DNA from: Aeromonas taiwanensis
GTDB taxonomy: Bacteria; Pseudomonadota; Gammaproteobacteria; Enterobacterales; Aeromonadaceae
DNA length: 64,000 nucleotides
Assembly: GCF_000820165.1 (NCBI RefSeq)
Contig: NZ_CDDD01000013.1
Span: 62,001 to 126,000 of the forward strand
Direction of reading: 5' to 3'
Positions 36,115-43,993 of the stretch are shown here, piece by piece (the first letter of the stretch is position 1; each line of letters opens with the position of its first letter). The translations under genes were made by a program, and so were the position numbers. The notes below the pieces were generated by a model, which saw only the letters and a program-made list of their open reading frames with translations, was not told the DNA's origin and searched no databases.

Positions 36115-36956
36115 GATCCTTGCTTGATCCACTGGGCGATCTGGTTCGCCTGCTGCAAGGATCTCAGGCTCAGCCCCCCCTGCAGGGCGTGGCCGTCGAT
36201 GGCGTGGATGGCCCCGCGCTTGCCGGCGGGGGTGGCTTCCAGCGCCGGCACCTGGCCCAGCACGGAGGCGGGATCCTGATACTGCTGCCAGTCGCGCCCG
36301 CTCACCAGCACCAGGTCCGGCTGCAGTTCGATGAGGGATTCGGTGGAAACGGGCTTGTAGTCGTGCAGCCGGGCCACCGGGTTGACGCCGCCGGCCAGGG
36401 TGATGAGGGCGCTGGCGGTGGTGTTGCCACCGGCGATGCTGGTGGGCTGCCCCTTGTGCAGCAGCAGGAAGAGCACCTTGAGCGGTTTGTTCTGCTTCGC
36501 CTGGGTGGCCAGCTGCTCGCTCTGGGCCCGAATCTCGCCCTTCAGGCGCGCGCCGGCGGCCGGGTCCTGGAGCAGGGCGGCCAGGGTGTCGATGCGCTCG
36601 TCGAGGTTGGCGAGGGTGGGGGCGGTGGGCAGCACGTCCACCTCGACCCCGGCCCGGCGCAGCTGTGCCAGGGCGGGTGGCGGCCCCATCTCGTCGCTGC
36701 CGACCACCCGGGTCGGGGCCAGGCTCAGGATCCCCTCGGCGGCCAGGGCGCGGTGGTAGCCGACCCTGGGCAGGTTCTTGGGTTCAGGGCTGCTCACATC
36801 GGTGGCAATAATGCTCGACTCCCCCCCCAGCGCCAGGATGAGTTCCGTGGTGGCCGGGCCTATGCTGACGATACGCTCCTTCGCCGCGGCGGGCAGGGAA
36901 GAGAGGGAAAGGGCGCAGCCTAACAGGCTGAGAGCGAGGGCAAAACGACGGCCCAT
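36111..36956 (-). CDS. hmuT: Periplasmic heme-binding protein HmuT
   Basis: The 281-residue precursor starts MGRRFALALSLLG with a signal peptide (about 1-25) and belongs to the BtuF/FhuD-type substrate-binding fold, opening RIVSIGPATTELILALGGE. It delivers periplasmic heme to HmuUV. The start at 36956 follows a purine-rich GGAGG-type site and gives the normal N-terminus; the longer open frame reaches into the Fur-box region. It is the first gene of hmuTUV, divergent from hutXZ with a Fur-box-like site between them. Confidence 0.92.
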   Translation of the reverse strand: MGRRFALALSLLGCALSLSSLPAAAKERIVSIGPATTELILALGGESSIIATDVSSPEPKNLPRVGYHRALAAEGILSLAPTRVVGSDEMGPPPALAQLRRAGVEVDVLPTAPTLANLDERIDTLAALLQDPAAGARLKGEIRAQSEQLATQAKQNKPLKVLFLLLHKGQPTSIAGGNTTASALITLAGGVNPVARLHDYKPVSTESLIELQPDLVLVSGRDWQQYQDPASVLGQVPALEATPAGKRGAIHAIDGHALQGGLSLRSLQQANQIAQWIKQGS

Positions 36957-37026
36957 GCGAACCTCCGAGGGGTGAGTGAGAGTGGGATTGCCGCCGAGAA
37001 TATCAAGCCCGCGAGGAAAATGCACT

Positions 37027-37045
37027 GAGAATGAAAGCGATTATC
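37027..37045. promoter_or_regulatory. Fur-box-like operator between hmuT and hutX
   Basis: This site matches the 19-base Fur consensus GATAATGATAATCATTATC at 14 positions and lies 70 bases from the hmuT start and 80 bases from hutX. It would allow iron-dependent repression of both divergent operons. Confidence 0.7.
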
Positions 37046-37124
37046 AATTGCGTTAAGTGGGTCGCTTCATTACAGTATCCGCCGCGACATCGAGCACCAT
37101 TACAGATCATCCAGGGGAGAACCG

Positions 37125-37637
37125 ATGAGCATTGCACAACGCATTCAGACACTGCTGGAGCAGGACCCCAGCGCTCACCCGTCCAGCATCGCCACCCAGC
37201 TGGCCGTCAGCGAGTGGGAGGTGGTGCGCCACCTGCCCGCCGACTTGATGACGCAAGTGCCGAGCGATCAGGCCGAAGCCCTGCTGGCGGATCTGGCCAG
37301 CTGGGGTCCGGTGACCACCATCGTCGAGTCCGACGGCTCCATCTTCGAGGTGAAAGCCCCCTTCCCCAAGGGCAAGACGGCACGCGGCTACTACAACCTG
37401 ATGGGACGGGACGGCGAGATGCACGGTCATCTCAGGCTCGACAACGTGGTGGGCATCGCCCTGGTCAGCAAGCTGTTCATGGGCAAGGAGGGGCACTCCT
37501 TCCAGTTCTTCGGCCATAGCGGTCGCTGCATTTTCAAGATCTACCTGGGCCGCGACGAGCAGCGCCAGCTGCTGCCTGATCAGGTAGAGCGTTTCATGGC
37601 CCTGCGCCACCAGTATCAAGAGGAAGTGAAAGCATGA
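37125..37637 (+). CDS. hutX: Heme utilization cytosolic carrier protein HutX
   Basis: HutX binds cytosolic heme and passes it to HutZ. The 170-residue protein has the ChuX/HutX fold, with EVKAPFPKGKTARGYYNLM and DNVVGIALVSKLFMGKEGHSFQFF as recognisable stretches. A GGGGAGA ribosome binding site precedes the ATG. It overlaps hutZ by four bases. The HutW partner (radical SAM heme enzyme) usual in Vibrio is not adjacent. Confidence 0.93.
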   Translation: MSIAQRIQTLLEQDPSAHPSSIATQLAVSEWEVVRHLPADLMTQVPSDQAEALLADLASWGPVTTIVESDGSIFEVKAPFPKGKTARGYYNLMGRDGEMHGHLRLDNVVGIALVSKLFMGKEGHSFQFFGHSGRCIFKIYLGRDEQRQLLPDQVERFMALRHQYQEEVKA

Positions 37638-38191
37638 GTGAACGTCAGGAGCGTCTGCAAAATCGCCTGCAACCGGAGATCCGCGAATTCCGCGACGGTT
37701 GCCGCACCCTGCAGCTCGCGACCGTGGACAGTGAAGGCAACCCCAATGCCAGCTATGCCCCCTTCGTGCTGCAGGAGGATGGTTACTATGTGCTCATCTC
37801 CGAGATCGCCCGCCACGCCCGCAACCTGCAACAGGTGCCCAGGGTGTCGCTGATGCTGATCGAGGACGAGAGCGGCGCCCGCGAGCTGTTTGCCCGCAAG
37901 CGCCTCACCTTCGATGCGCTGGCCGAGGTGGTGGCTCGCGACGACGTGCGCTGGGAGAAGGCCGTTACCGCCTTGGAAGGGCGCTTCGGCGAGATAGTCA
38001 GGGGGCTTTCCAACCTCAAGGACTTCGTGCTGTTTCGCCTCAAGCCCGAGCAGGGACTCTTCGTCAAGGGCTTCGGCCAGGCGTTCCGGGTCTCCGGCGA
38101 CGAGCTGGTGGACTTCGTCCATCTGGTAGAGGGGCACAAGCGCATCGACAACGGCGCCGAGCTGACCAGCCCGGCGGACGAACCGGTCTGA
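37634..38191 (+). CDS. hutZ: Heme utilization/degradation protein HutZ
   Basis: HutZ is a split-barrel FMN-binding-like protein that degrades heme with HutX as donor. The 185-residue protein has FRDGCRTLQLATVDSEGNPNASYAPFVL, typical of the HutZ/HugZ family, and a C-terminal segment with LFVKGFGQAFRVSG. The start ATGA overlaps the hutX stop. It ends at a clear terminator. Confidence 0.93.
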   Translation: MSERQERLQNRLQPEIREFRDGCRTLQLATVDSEGNPNASYAPFVLQEDGYYVLISEIARHARNLQQVPRVSLMLIEDESGARELFARKRLTFDALAEVVARDDVRWEKAVTALEGRFGEIVRGLSNLKDFVLFRLKPEQGLFVKGFGQAFRVSGDELVDFVHLVEGHKRIDNGAELTSPADEPV

Positions 38192-38210
38192 CGGACGCGA
38201 GTCTGGCATG

Positions 38211-38243
38211 AAAAACGGGCAGCCCAGGCTGCCCGTTTTGTTG
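38211..38243 (+). terminator. Terminator after hutZ
   Basis: AAAAACGGGCAGCC pairs with GGCTGCCCGTTTT, followed by GTTG. The downstream gene is convergent. Confidence 0.85.
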
Positions 38244-38257
38244 TCTGCACGCCCCGG

Positions 38258-38665
38258 TCACTCCTGCCAGGAGGCCTGGTTGGGGAAGGCATCGCGATCG
38301 GCCTGGGAGGCGGTCTCGTTGCATTCTCCCCGGATCTTCCAGGAGGTCTGGCTGAGGACGATGTAGCCACTGCGGCAATACTTGTTCGTCGCCAGCATCT
38401 GGGCCAGCTGATCGTCCTGCAGCGCCTCCCGGCGCTCCAGCAGGCTCTTGCTGCGGCGGGTCAGGCGACTGTCATCGTCCTCCTGCAAGCGGCCCGGCAG
38501 GGCGTCTAGGGGCGCGGCCTCGAAGGTGAAGCGCTTGCTCCCCTCCTCGTTGATGTGGGTGTGGAACAGGGGGGCCGGGCCATCGGGCGCTATCCCCGGC
38601 AAACCGGAGCAGGCGGTGATCGCCGGTAACGACAGCAGCAGGACAACAGCAGAGAGTTGACGCAC
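38258..38665 (-). CDS. Small putative lipoprotein, unknown function
   Basis: I do not recognise this 135-residue protein. It starts with a signal peptide ending in a lipobox-like ITAC with Cys19, so it is likely a lipoprotein. The mature part is polar, with ELERREALQDD-like helical stretches and two further cysteines. The GTG at 38665 is preferred because GGAG (38675-38672) lies six bases upstream; a TTG four codons earlier is possible. It sits between hutZ and an isochorismatase-like gene in the heme region, so iron-related function is only a guess. Confidence 0.7.
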   Translation of the reverse strand: MRQLSAVVLLLSLPAITACSGLPGIAPDGPAPLFHTHINEEGSKRFTFEAAPLDALPGRLQEDDDSRLTRRSKSLLERREALQDDQLAQMLATNKYCRSGYIVLSQTSWKIRGECNETASQADRDAFPNQASWQE

Positions 38666-38707
38666 ACAAGACTCCAATCAGGTGATCGCTTCAGGGCGGG
38701 CAGCTTA

Positions 38708-39256
38708 TCACGCCTGCGCGCCTTGAGGGTTGGTGAGCAGTTGATCCGTGGTGAGCAGGGTCACGCTTCTGCCCTGGGGCAGGCTCAGGTGCCGCCACAT
38801 CCAGTGGTGATGCTCGATGATCTGTTCGGCACTCAGGTGTGGCCTGTCCGCCGTGGTGTGGGCATCGGTCACCGCGAAAACGTCGAACCCCTGGGCCGCG
38901 GCGCTGCGCAGCGTGGTGTCGACGCAAAAGTCGGTGGCGCAGCCGCACAGCAGCAGCCTGTCCACCGGCTGCTCCGCCAGCAGGAAGCCGAGCTCGGTGT
39001 CGAGGAAGCTGTCGCAGGCGGTCTTGCGTACCCGGCTGTCATGGGCGCCCGGCGTCAGATCGGCGTGCAGTTGCCAGCCCGCGCTGTGGGGTTCGAGTTC
39101 GGATCCCGGCTCGTCGTGCTGCACATAGATGACGCGCCCTTGCCGGGCCCGCACGGCGTCGGCCAGACGATTGACGTTGGCGATGACCCGGGCGTCCTGA
39201 TGGCGGGGTTGCTCGAAAAGCCCTTGTTGCATGTCGATGACCAGTAACACATCCAT
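38708..39256 (-). CDS. Isochorismatase-family cysteine hydrolase
   Basis: The 182-residue protein belongs to the isochorismatase/nicotinamidase superfamily, with the catalytic triad Asp8 (VIDMQ), Lys78 and Cys111 (ATDFCVDTT) in place. Such enzymes hydrolyse amides or vinyl ethers of many substrates, and the substrate cannot be deduced. It is on the minus strand within the heme-iron region, 21 bases after the ChaN-like gene's stop, so it may be cotranscribed with it. Confidence 0.87.
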   Translation of the reverse strand: MDVLLVIDMQQGLFEQPRHQDARVIANVNRLADAVRARQGRVIYVQHDEPGSELEPHSAGWQLHADLTPGAHDSRVRKTACDSFLDTELGFLLAEQPVDRLLLCGCATDFCVDTTLRSAAAQGFDVFAVTDAHTTADRPHLSAEQIIEHHHWMWRHLSLPQGRSVTLLTTDQLLTNPQGAQA

Positions 39257-39277
39257 ATGAAATCCTTGGGCTATTTG

Positions 39278-40243
39278 TCAGGGTTGCAGCCACTGGCTGC
39301 AGTCACGGCTGCGAGATTGATGCAGTGCGCCCATATCTTGCTTCATTTCCTCCGCATTTAGCCAGCGCTCCGGCAGGGGGGCGATCTGCACCCTGACGTC
39401 TGGGGTACTCCCCGGGGCGGCCCTGGCATCCGTCTGCGGCACGATCAGCGCCACCTTGAGGGCCGGGTTGCGGCTGGCGATGCGGCTGGCGATGCCGAGC
39501 CCCCCCTCCACGTGGAAGTTGCCGGCGATGTGCAGGATGCGCCGGCCGGGGTGCTTGCCGAGGTAGTCGACCATGCTCTCGGCCATGGTGTCGTCCCAGC
39601 TGGTCTGGGCGGCGAAGCGGCGGGCATTGCCATCCGCATCCCCATGGTGCATGGAGGCCATGAACTTCTGGCGATAGGGATCATCGCCGAGGGTGAGTTC
39701 GCGGGCGAGCTGGCTGCGGCGGCTGGCGGGCAGCCTGTCGAGCCAGGTCGGGCCCTCCTGGCCGACACAGCTCACCAGCGGCTTGGGGGCATTGGCGGCG
39801 ATCACCGGCAGTTGATGGCTCTTGGCAAATTCCACCAGGGGGCGGTAGTCGCTCGGGTAGTTGGGCCAGGCATGGCCGTCCCGGATCAGCGCCGACTCGC
39901 CGATGCGCCCGGCGAGGTAGGCGTCCAGCACCGGCTGATCGGCGCGGCTGAACTGCTCCATGGAGAGCACCAGGGCGCGGCCATCCCCCTGGGCGATCCC
40001 GGCCAGCCCCGCCAGCAGGCGGGCCTGCAGCAGGTGAACGGCCGGGTGGGTGTGAAGCTCCCCCACCAGCACGATGTCGGCATCCTTCACCCTCTCCAGC
40101 GCCTGGGGCAGGGTCAGCGAGCGATCTCCCTGCCCCTCGGTGAGGCGGTAGTCATAGAGGGTGCGGGGTGGCTCGCCCTGGGGCGGCGTGGCGCAGGCGG
40201 CCAGCAGCAGGGGCAGGGCGAGCAGGGGGAGTCGTCGGGTCAT
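39278..40243 (-). CDS. ChaN-family heme-binding lipoprotein
   Basis: ChaN-family proteins are outer-membrane lipoproteins of iron-regulated loci that bind heme in dimers. The 321-residue precursor has a lipobox LAAC with Cys17, followed by VLVGELHTHP and HIAGNFHVEGGLGIASRI, the two halves of the family signature. It is divergent from the TonB-dependent receptor, with two Fur-box-like sites between them, consistent with iron control. Confidence 0.9.
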   Translation of the reverse strand: MTRRLPLLALPLLLAACATPPQGEPPRTLYDYRLTEGQGDRSLTLPQALERVKDADIVLVGELHTHPAVHLLQARLLAGLAGIAQGDGRALVLSMEQFSRADQPVLDAYLAGRIGESALIRDGHAWPNYPSDYRPLVEFAKSHQLPVIAANAPKPLVSCVGQEGPTWLDRLPASRRSQLARELTLGDDPYRQKFMASMHHGDADGNARRFAAQTSWDDTMAESMVDYLGKHPGRRILHIAGNFHVEGGLGIASRIASRNPALKVALIVPQTDARAAPGSTPDVRVQIAPLPERWLNAEEMKQDMGALHQSRSRDCSQWLQP

Positions 40244-40337
40244 GGCATCTCACAATGTCGGGGGTGCTGCGCCACACGATGGCAGCATGGCGAGCGGAAA
40301 AAAAGTGGCGCCAGTGTAAAGGGGAATTGATGCAAAA

Positions 40338-40356
40338 GAAAATGAGAATGATTTAC
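40338..40356. promoter_or_regulatory. Fur-box-like site 1, ChaN/receptor gap
   Basis: Matches the 19-base Fur consensus at 14 positions (core AATGAGAATGAT). It lies 94 bases from the ChaN start and 75 bases from the receptor start. Confidence 0.65.
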
Positions 40357-40402
40357 TTTATTGTTGATCTTTGTTCGTGTCGGGGTAAGATGCCTCCCGC
40401 TT

Positions 40403-40421
40403 GATAATAATTCTCAATAAG
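40403..40421. promoter_or_regulatory. Fur-box-like site 2, just upstream of the receptor
   Basis: GATAATAATTCTCAATAAG matches the Fur consensus at 13 of 19 positions and ends ten bases before the GTG start, overlapping the start-proximal promoter or ribosome binding site of the receptor gene. Confidence 0.6.
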
Positions 40422-40430
40422 GACTTTGCA

Positions 40431-42524
40431 GTGGCGCACAACTACACCCCCTCACTGATTGCCCTCGCCGTGGCGGCAGGGCTGGTTTCCCCCGCCTTCG
40501 CCGCAGACACCCAGACCGATGAGGTCATGGTGGTCAGCGGCTCCCGGATGGAACAGAAGCTGGAAGATGTCTCCGGCCCCATCGCCGTCATCACCTCGGA
40601 GCAGATAGAAGAGCAGGTCGTCAGCAACGTGGCCGATCTGTTCCGCTACGAGCCGGGCGTGAGCGTGCAGGGGGGAGCGGGGGATGCCCAGACCTTCACC
40701 ATTCGCGGCATGAGCGAGAACCGGGTCAAGGTGGTGCAGGATGGCGTGCGCCAGAACGATGCCTACAAGAACGGCGGCGTGGGTCAGACCTACTTCGACA
40801 CCGACATGATCAAGCAGGTGGAAGTGGCCAAGGGACCGGCGTCCGCCGCCTACGGCTCCGATGCCCTGGGGGGCGTCATCGCCATCACCACCAAGGATGC
40901 CGGCGACTTCCTGAAGGGGCGTGACAGCTACCTGGACGCGACCACGGGCTACGCCTCCAGCAGCCACCAGAAGATGGCGGGCATCACGGGGGCGCTGCGC
41001 GCCGGGGAGTTCGAGAACCTGCTGCGCTACACCTGGCGGGACGGCGGGGTGACCCAGAATTACGACGGCGACAAGGACGAGTTCGACATCATCAGCCAGG
41101 CCGTGCTGTTCAAGAGCAAGTGGAATCTCAGCGACGATCAGTTCCTGAAGCTGACGATCGACTACTTCACCGAAGGGCAGGATCCGGATGCCGTCGATCT
41201 GACCAAGACCGGCTCCGTCTTCAACCAGCCGATCACCGACAAGGAGACCGACAACCTCTCCCTGGTGCTGGATCACGGCCTCGCCCTGAACGCCCCCTGG
41301 GCGGATCGGGTGGACAGCAAGGTGTATTACACCCGCACCAAGCAGACCCTGGATCAGTACGCCTCCTCCAAATACCCGGTGCGGCCGACCAACCCCTATG
41401 TGACCAAGAACTCGCTGGATCACAACGGTTTCGAGCAGGAGAGCCTGGGGGCTCAGGTGAAGTTCAGCAAGGCCCTCGCCAGTCAGCGTCTGGCCTGGGG
41501 TCTGGAATACGAGCACACCGACAACGAGCGCACCCGCTTCAAGGGGCCGACCGTACAGGGCGACTTCGTCGGCTACAGCGAGCTGAGTTTCCCGTCCACC
41601 ACCAGCGAGCGCAGCGCGCTCTGGGCCTTCGACGAGATCAAGTTCGGCGAGCGCTGGGTGCTGACCCCGGGCATGCGTTACGACTACTACAAGATGACTC
41701 CGGACGAGGATCCCGCCTACACGGGCGAGAACATGAAGAAGATCTCCGAGGGGGAGTTCTCGCCCAAGCTGGGGCTGGTGTTCAAGGCTCACGAGGCGGC
41801 GAACCTGTTCGCCCAGTACAGCCACGGCTTCAAGGTGCCCATGTATGACAACGCCTTCTCCACCCTGAACCACCAGGCGTATGGTTACCGCATCGAGCCG
41901 AACCCGAACCTCAAGCCCGAGAGCAGCGACGGCATCGATCTCGGCGTGCGCGGCAGCAGCGGCGGTTTCAGCTACGAGGTCGCCACCTTCTACAACAAGT
42001 TCGACGACTTCATCGAGCTGACCGGGGTGGGGACGGAAGGGCGCACCGCCGTCTACCAGTACCAGAACCTGGACAAGGCGACCACCAAGGGGGCCGAGGT
42101 CAAGGCGGACTACTGGCTGAACGCTCTGGTCAACGTCTGGGGCAACCTGGCCTACATCGAAGGCAAGGATGGCGATGGCAACTACATCAACAGCCTGAGC
42201 CCCCTGAACGGCAGCCTGGGCGTGCGCCTGGAGCAGCCGAACTGGAACATCAACACCGCCCTGCGCTTCGCCGACGACATGGACAAGGTGGGCAAGGATT
42301 CCCGCGGCAACGACAACATCAAGAGCGCCGGCTGGGGCGTGGTGGATCTCTATGCCCAGTTCAAGCCGATGCAGGATCTGCAGCTCAACGTCGGCGTCTT
42401 CAACCTGTTTGACAAGGAGTACGTGAGCTACGAGAGCATCACCGGCCTCGCCGCCAGCGCGGACACCAGCGGTCAGACCGAGCCGGGTCGCAACCTGAGC
42501 GCACGGGTGAAGTACGTGTTCTGA
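40431..42524 (+). CDS. TonB-dependent heme/hemoglobin receptor (HutA/HemR-like)
   Basis: This is a 697-residue outer-membrane receptor for heme or heme proteins. A signal peptide (about 1-24, ending AFA) precedes the TonB box DEVMVVSG at 30-37, a plug domain and a 22-strand barrel ending in KYVF. The heme-receptor signature is visible: FKVP (the FRAP equivalent) near 466-469, a His near 481 and NPNL near 492-495. The GTG at 40431 was chosen because AAGGA lies upstream and the frame further up overlaps the Fur site. Ligand specificity (heme, hemoglobin) is from the family. Confidence 0.9.
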   Translation: MAHNYTPSLIALAVAAGLVSPAFAADTQTDEVMVVSGSRMEQKLEDVSGPIAVITSEQIEEQVVSNVADLFRYEPGVSVQGGAGDAQTFTIRGMSENRVKVVQDGVRQNDAYKNGGVGQTYFDTDMIKQVEVAKGPASAAYGSDALGGVIAITTKDAGDFLKGRDSYLDATTGYASSSHQKMAGITGALRAGEFENLLRYTWRDGGVTQNYDGDKDEFDIISQAVLFKSKWNLSDDQFLKLTIDYFTEGQDPDAVDLTKTGSVFNQPITDKETDNLSLVLDHGLALNAPWADRVDSKVYYTRTKQTLDQYASSKYPVRPTNPYVTKNSLDHNGFEQESLGAQVKFSKALASQRLAWGLEYEHTDNERTRFKGPTVQGDFVGYSELSFPSTTSERSALWAFDEIKFGERWVLTPGMRYDYYKMTPDEDPAYTGENMKKISEGEFSPKLGLVFKAHEAANLFAQYSHGFKVPMYDNAFSTLNHQAYGYRIEPNPNLKPESSDGIDLGVRGSSGGFSYEVATFYNKFDDFIELTGVGTEGRTAVYQYQNLDKATTKGAEVKADYWLNALVNVWGNLAYIEGKDGDGNYINSLSPLNGSLGVRLEQPNWNINTALRFADDMDKVGKDSRGNDNIKSAGWGVVDLYAQFKPMQDLQLNVGVFNLFDKEYVSYESITGLAASADTSGQTEPGRNLSARVKYVF

Positions 42525-42543
42525 CGGAACGGTGCATGTCATA

Positions 42544-42569
42544 AAGAGGGGGCCACTGGCCCCCTTTTT
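42544..42569 (+). terminator. Terminator after the heme receptor
   Basis: AAAGAGGGGGCCA pairs with TGGCCCCCTTTTT. A second GC-rich inverted repeat (CCCGCCGGCGGCGGG) lies at about 42600-42615. Confidence 0.82.
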
Positions 42570-42784
42570 CGATGGGAAGGGGAACGGCGCCAAAAAGAAA
42601 CCCGCCGGCGGCGGGTGGAAGGATTGCAACACTCATCAGGAAGCGGTGTTATTCAAATAGACAGGGGGATGTGACAAAGGTTCAATTTTATTGATATTTC
42701 TGGTTTTTATCCTGGCTGCCGCCTGGGGATCCCCGCCCCGAAATCGGTTATCATTTGTGCCCCTTGTCTCGCAGTCGAGCCCCT

Positions 42785-43939
42785 ATGCCCGCGTTCTCCT
42801 GGTTAGCCCTGTTCTTCGGTGCCTTCTACTTCGTCTATGGCGCCTATCTGCCGTTCTGGTCCCTCTGGCTGGAAGGCATAGGGGTGAGCGCCGAGCAGAT
42901 AGGCCTCTTGCTGGGGGTCGGCATGGCCATCCGCTTCGCCGGCAACCTGGTGGTGATGGGACGGGTCAAGGGGGCGGGGCAGCTGTTGCCCGTCACCCGA
43001 CTGCTCTGTCTGCTGAGCCTGCTGGCCTTCCTCGGCTTCTATGTCAGCCACGGCATCTGGTGGCTGGTGGCGCTGACCCTGGCGGCCAACTTCATCTACC
43101 CGACCCTGATGCCCATGGGGGAGGCGCTCGCCACCCGCATGGTGGTGCAGACCCACCTGGACTACGGCAAGGTGCGCCTGTGCGGATCCTTCGCCTTTAT
43201 CGTCGCCTCGACCCTGGTGGGCGCCCTGGTGGGCAACTTTGGCAGCGACTGGGTGCTGCACACCATGGTGGTCGGGCTGCTGATCATGCTGGGGCTGAGC
43301 CTGCTGCCGCTGCACCCGGCCCCCCGGGAGCTGCAGGGGGAGCGGGCCAAGGCCTCCTTGAAGGAGACGCTCAAGTCCCCCTCGGTGCGCCGTTTCCTGC
43401 TCATCACCGCCCTGCTGCAGGGGAGCCACGCGGCCTACTACGGGTTCAGCGCCATCTACTGGAAGGCCGAGGGCTACAGCGGCACCCTCATCGGTTATCT
43501 GTGGGCCCTGGGGGTGGTGGCGGAGATCGCCATGTTCGCCGCGGACAAGCGCTTCCTCCAGCGTTTCGGGGCCCAGACCCTGTTCCTGGTGGGGGCCGTC
43601 GGTTGCGTGGCGCGCTGGGCGCTGCTCGGCAGCTCCACCGAGCTGGCGGTGCTGGTGATCGGCCAGCTGCTGCACGGCGTTACCTTCTGCATCAGCCACC
43701 TGGGGGCCATCCGCTTCATGACTCGCCAGCTGCCTGCGGAGCAGCAGATCCCCACCCAGGCGCTCTACGCGGCGCTCGGCCTCGGCATGACGGTGGCCGC
43801 CCTGATGACGTTGAGCGGCCTCCTTTTCGAGTCCCTCGGTGGGGGCATCTTCTTCATCATGGTACTGGTGGTGCTGCCGGTCTTCGTGCTGCGACTGCGT
43901 GAAGAGCGCGGCGACGCGCGGCCTGCACCGGGCCACTGA
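42785..43939 (+). CDS. MFS transporter (HcaT/phenylpropionate permease-like)
   Basis: The 384-residue polytopic protein has about twelve membrane helices and resembles the MFS subgroup that contains E. coli HcaT (segment YGAYLPFWSLWLEGIG and KVRLCGSFAFI). The substrate is not deducible. The ATG at 42785 gives the family N-terminus MPAFSWLALFFGAFYF; the earlier ATG at 42755 adds a polar piece. It may share transcription with the CrbS-like kinase gene 54 bases downstream. Confidence 0.83.
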   Translation: MPAFSWLALFFGAFYFVYGAYLPFWSLWLEGIGVSAEQIGLLLGVGMAIRFAGNLVVMGRVKGAGQLLPVTRLLCLLSLLAFLGFYVSHGIWWLVALTLAANFIYPTLMPMGEALATRMVVQTHLDYGKVRLCGSFAFIVASTLVGALVGNFGSDWVLHTMVVGLLIMLGLSLLPLHPAPRELQGERAKASLKETLKSPSVRRFLLITALLQGSHAAYYGFSAIYWKAEGYSGTLIGYLWALGVVAEIAMFAADKRFLQRFGAQTLFLVGAVGCVARWALLGSSTELAVLVIGQLLHGVTFCISHLGAIRFMTRQLPAEQQIPTQALYAALGLGMTVAALMTLSGLLFESLGGGIFFIMVLVVLPVFVLRLREERGDARPAPGH

Positions 43940-43993
43940 GACGGGCCCGCCTCTGGCGGGCCATCGACCAATCTGGACAAAGGAAATACGTAG

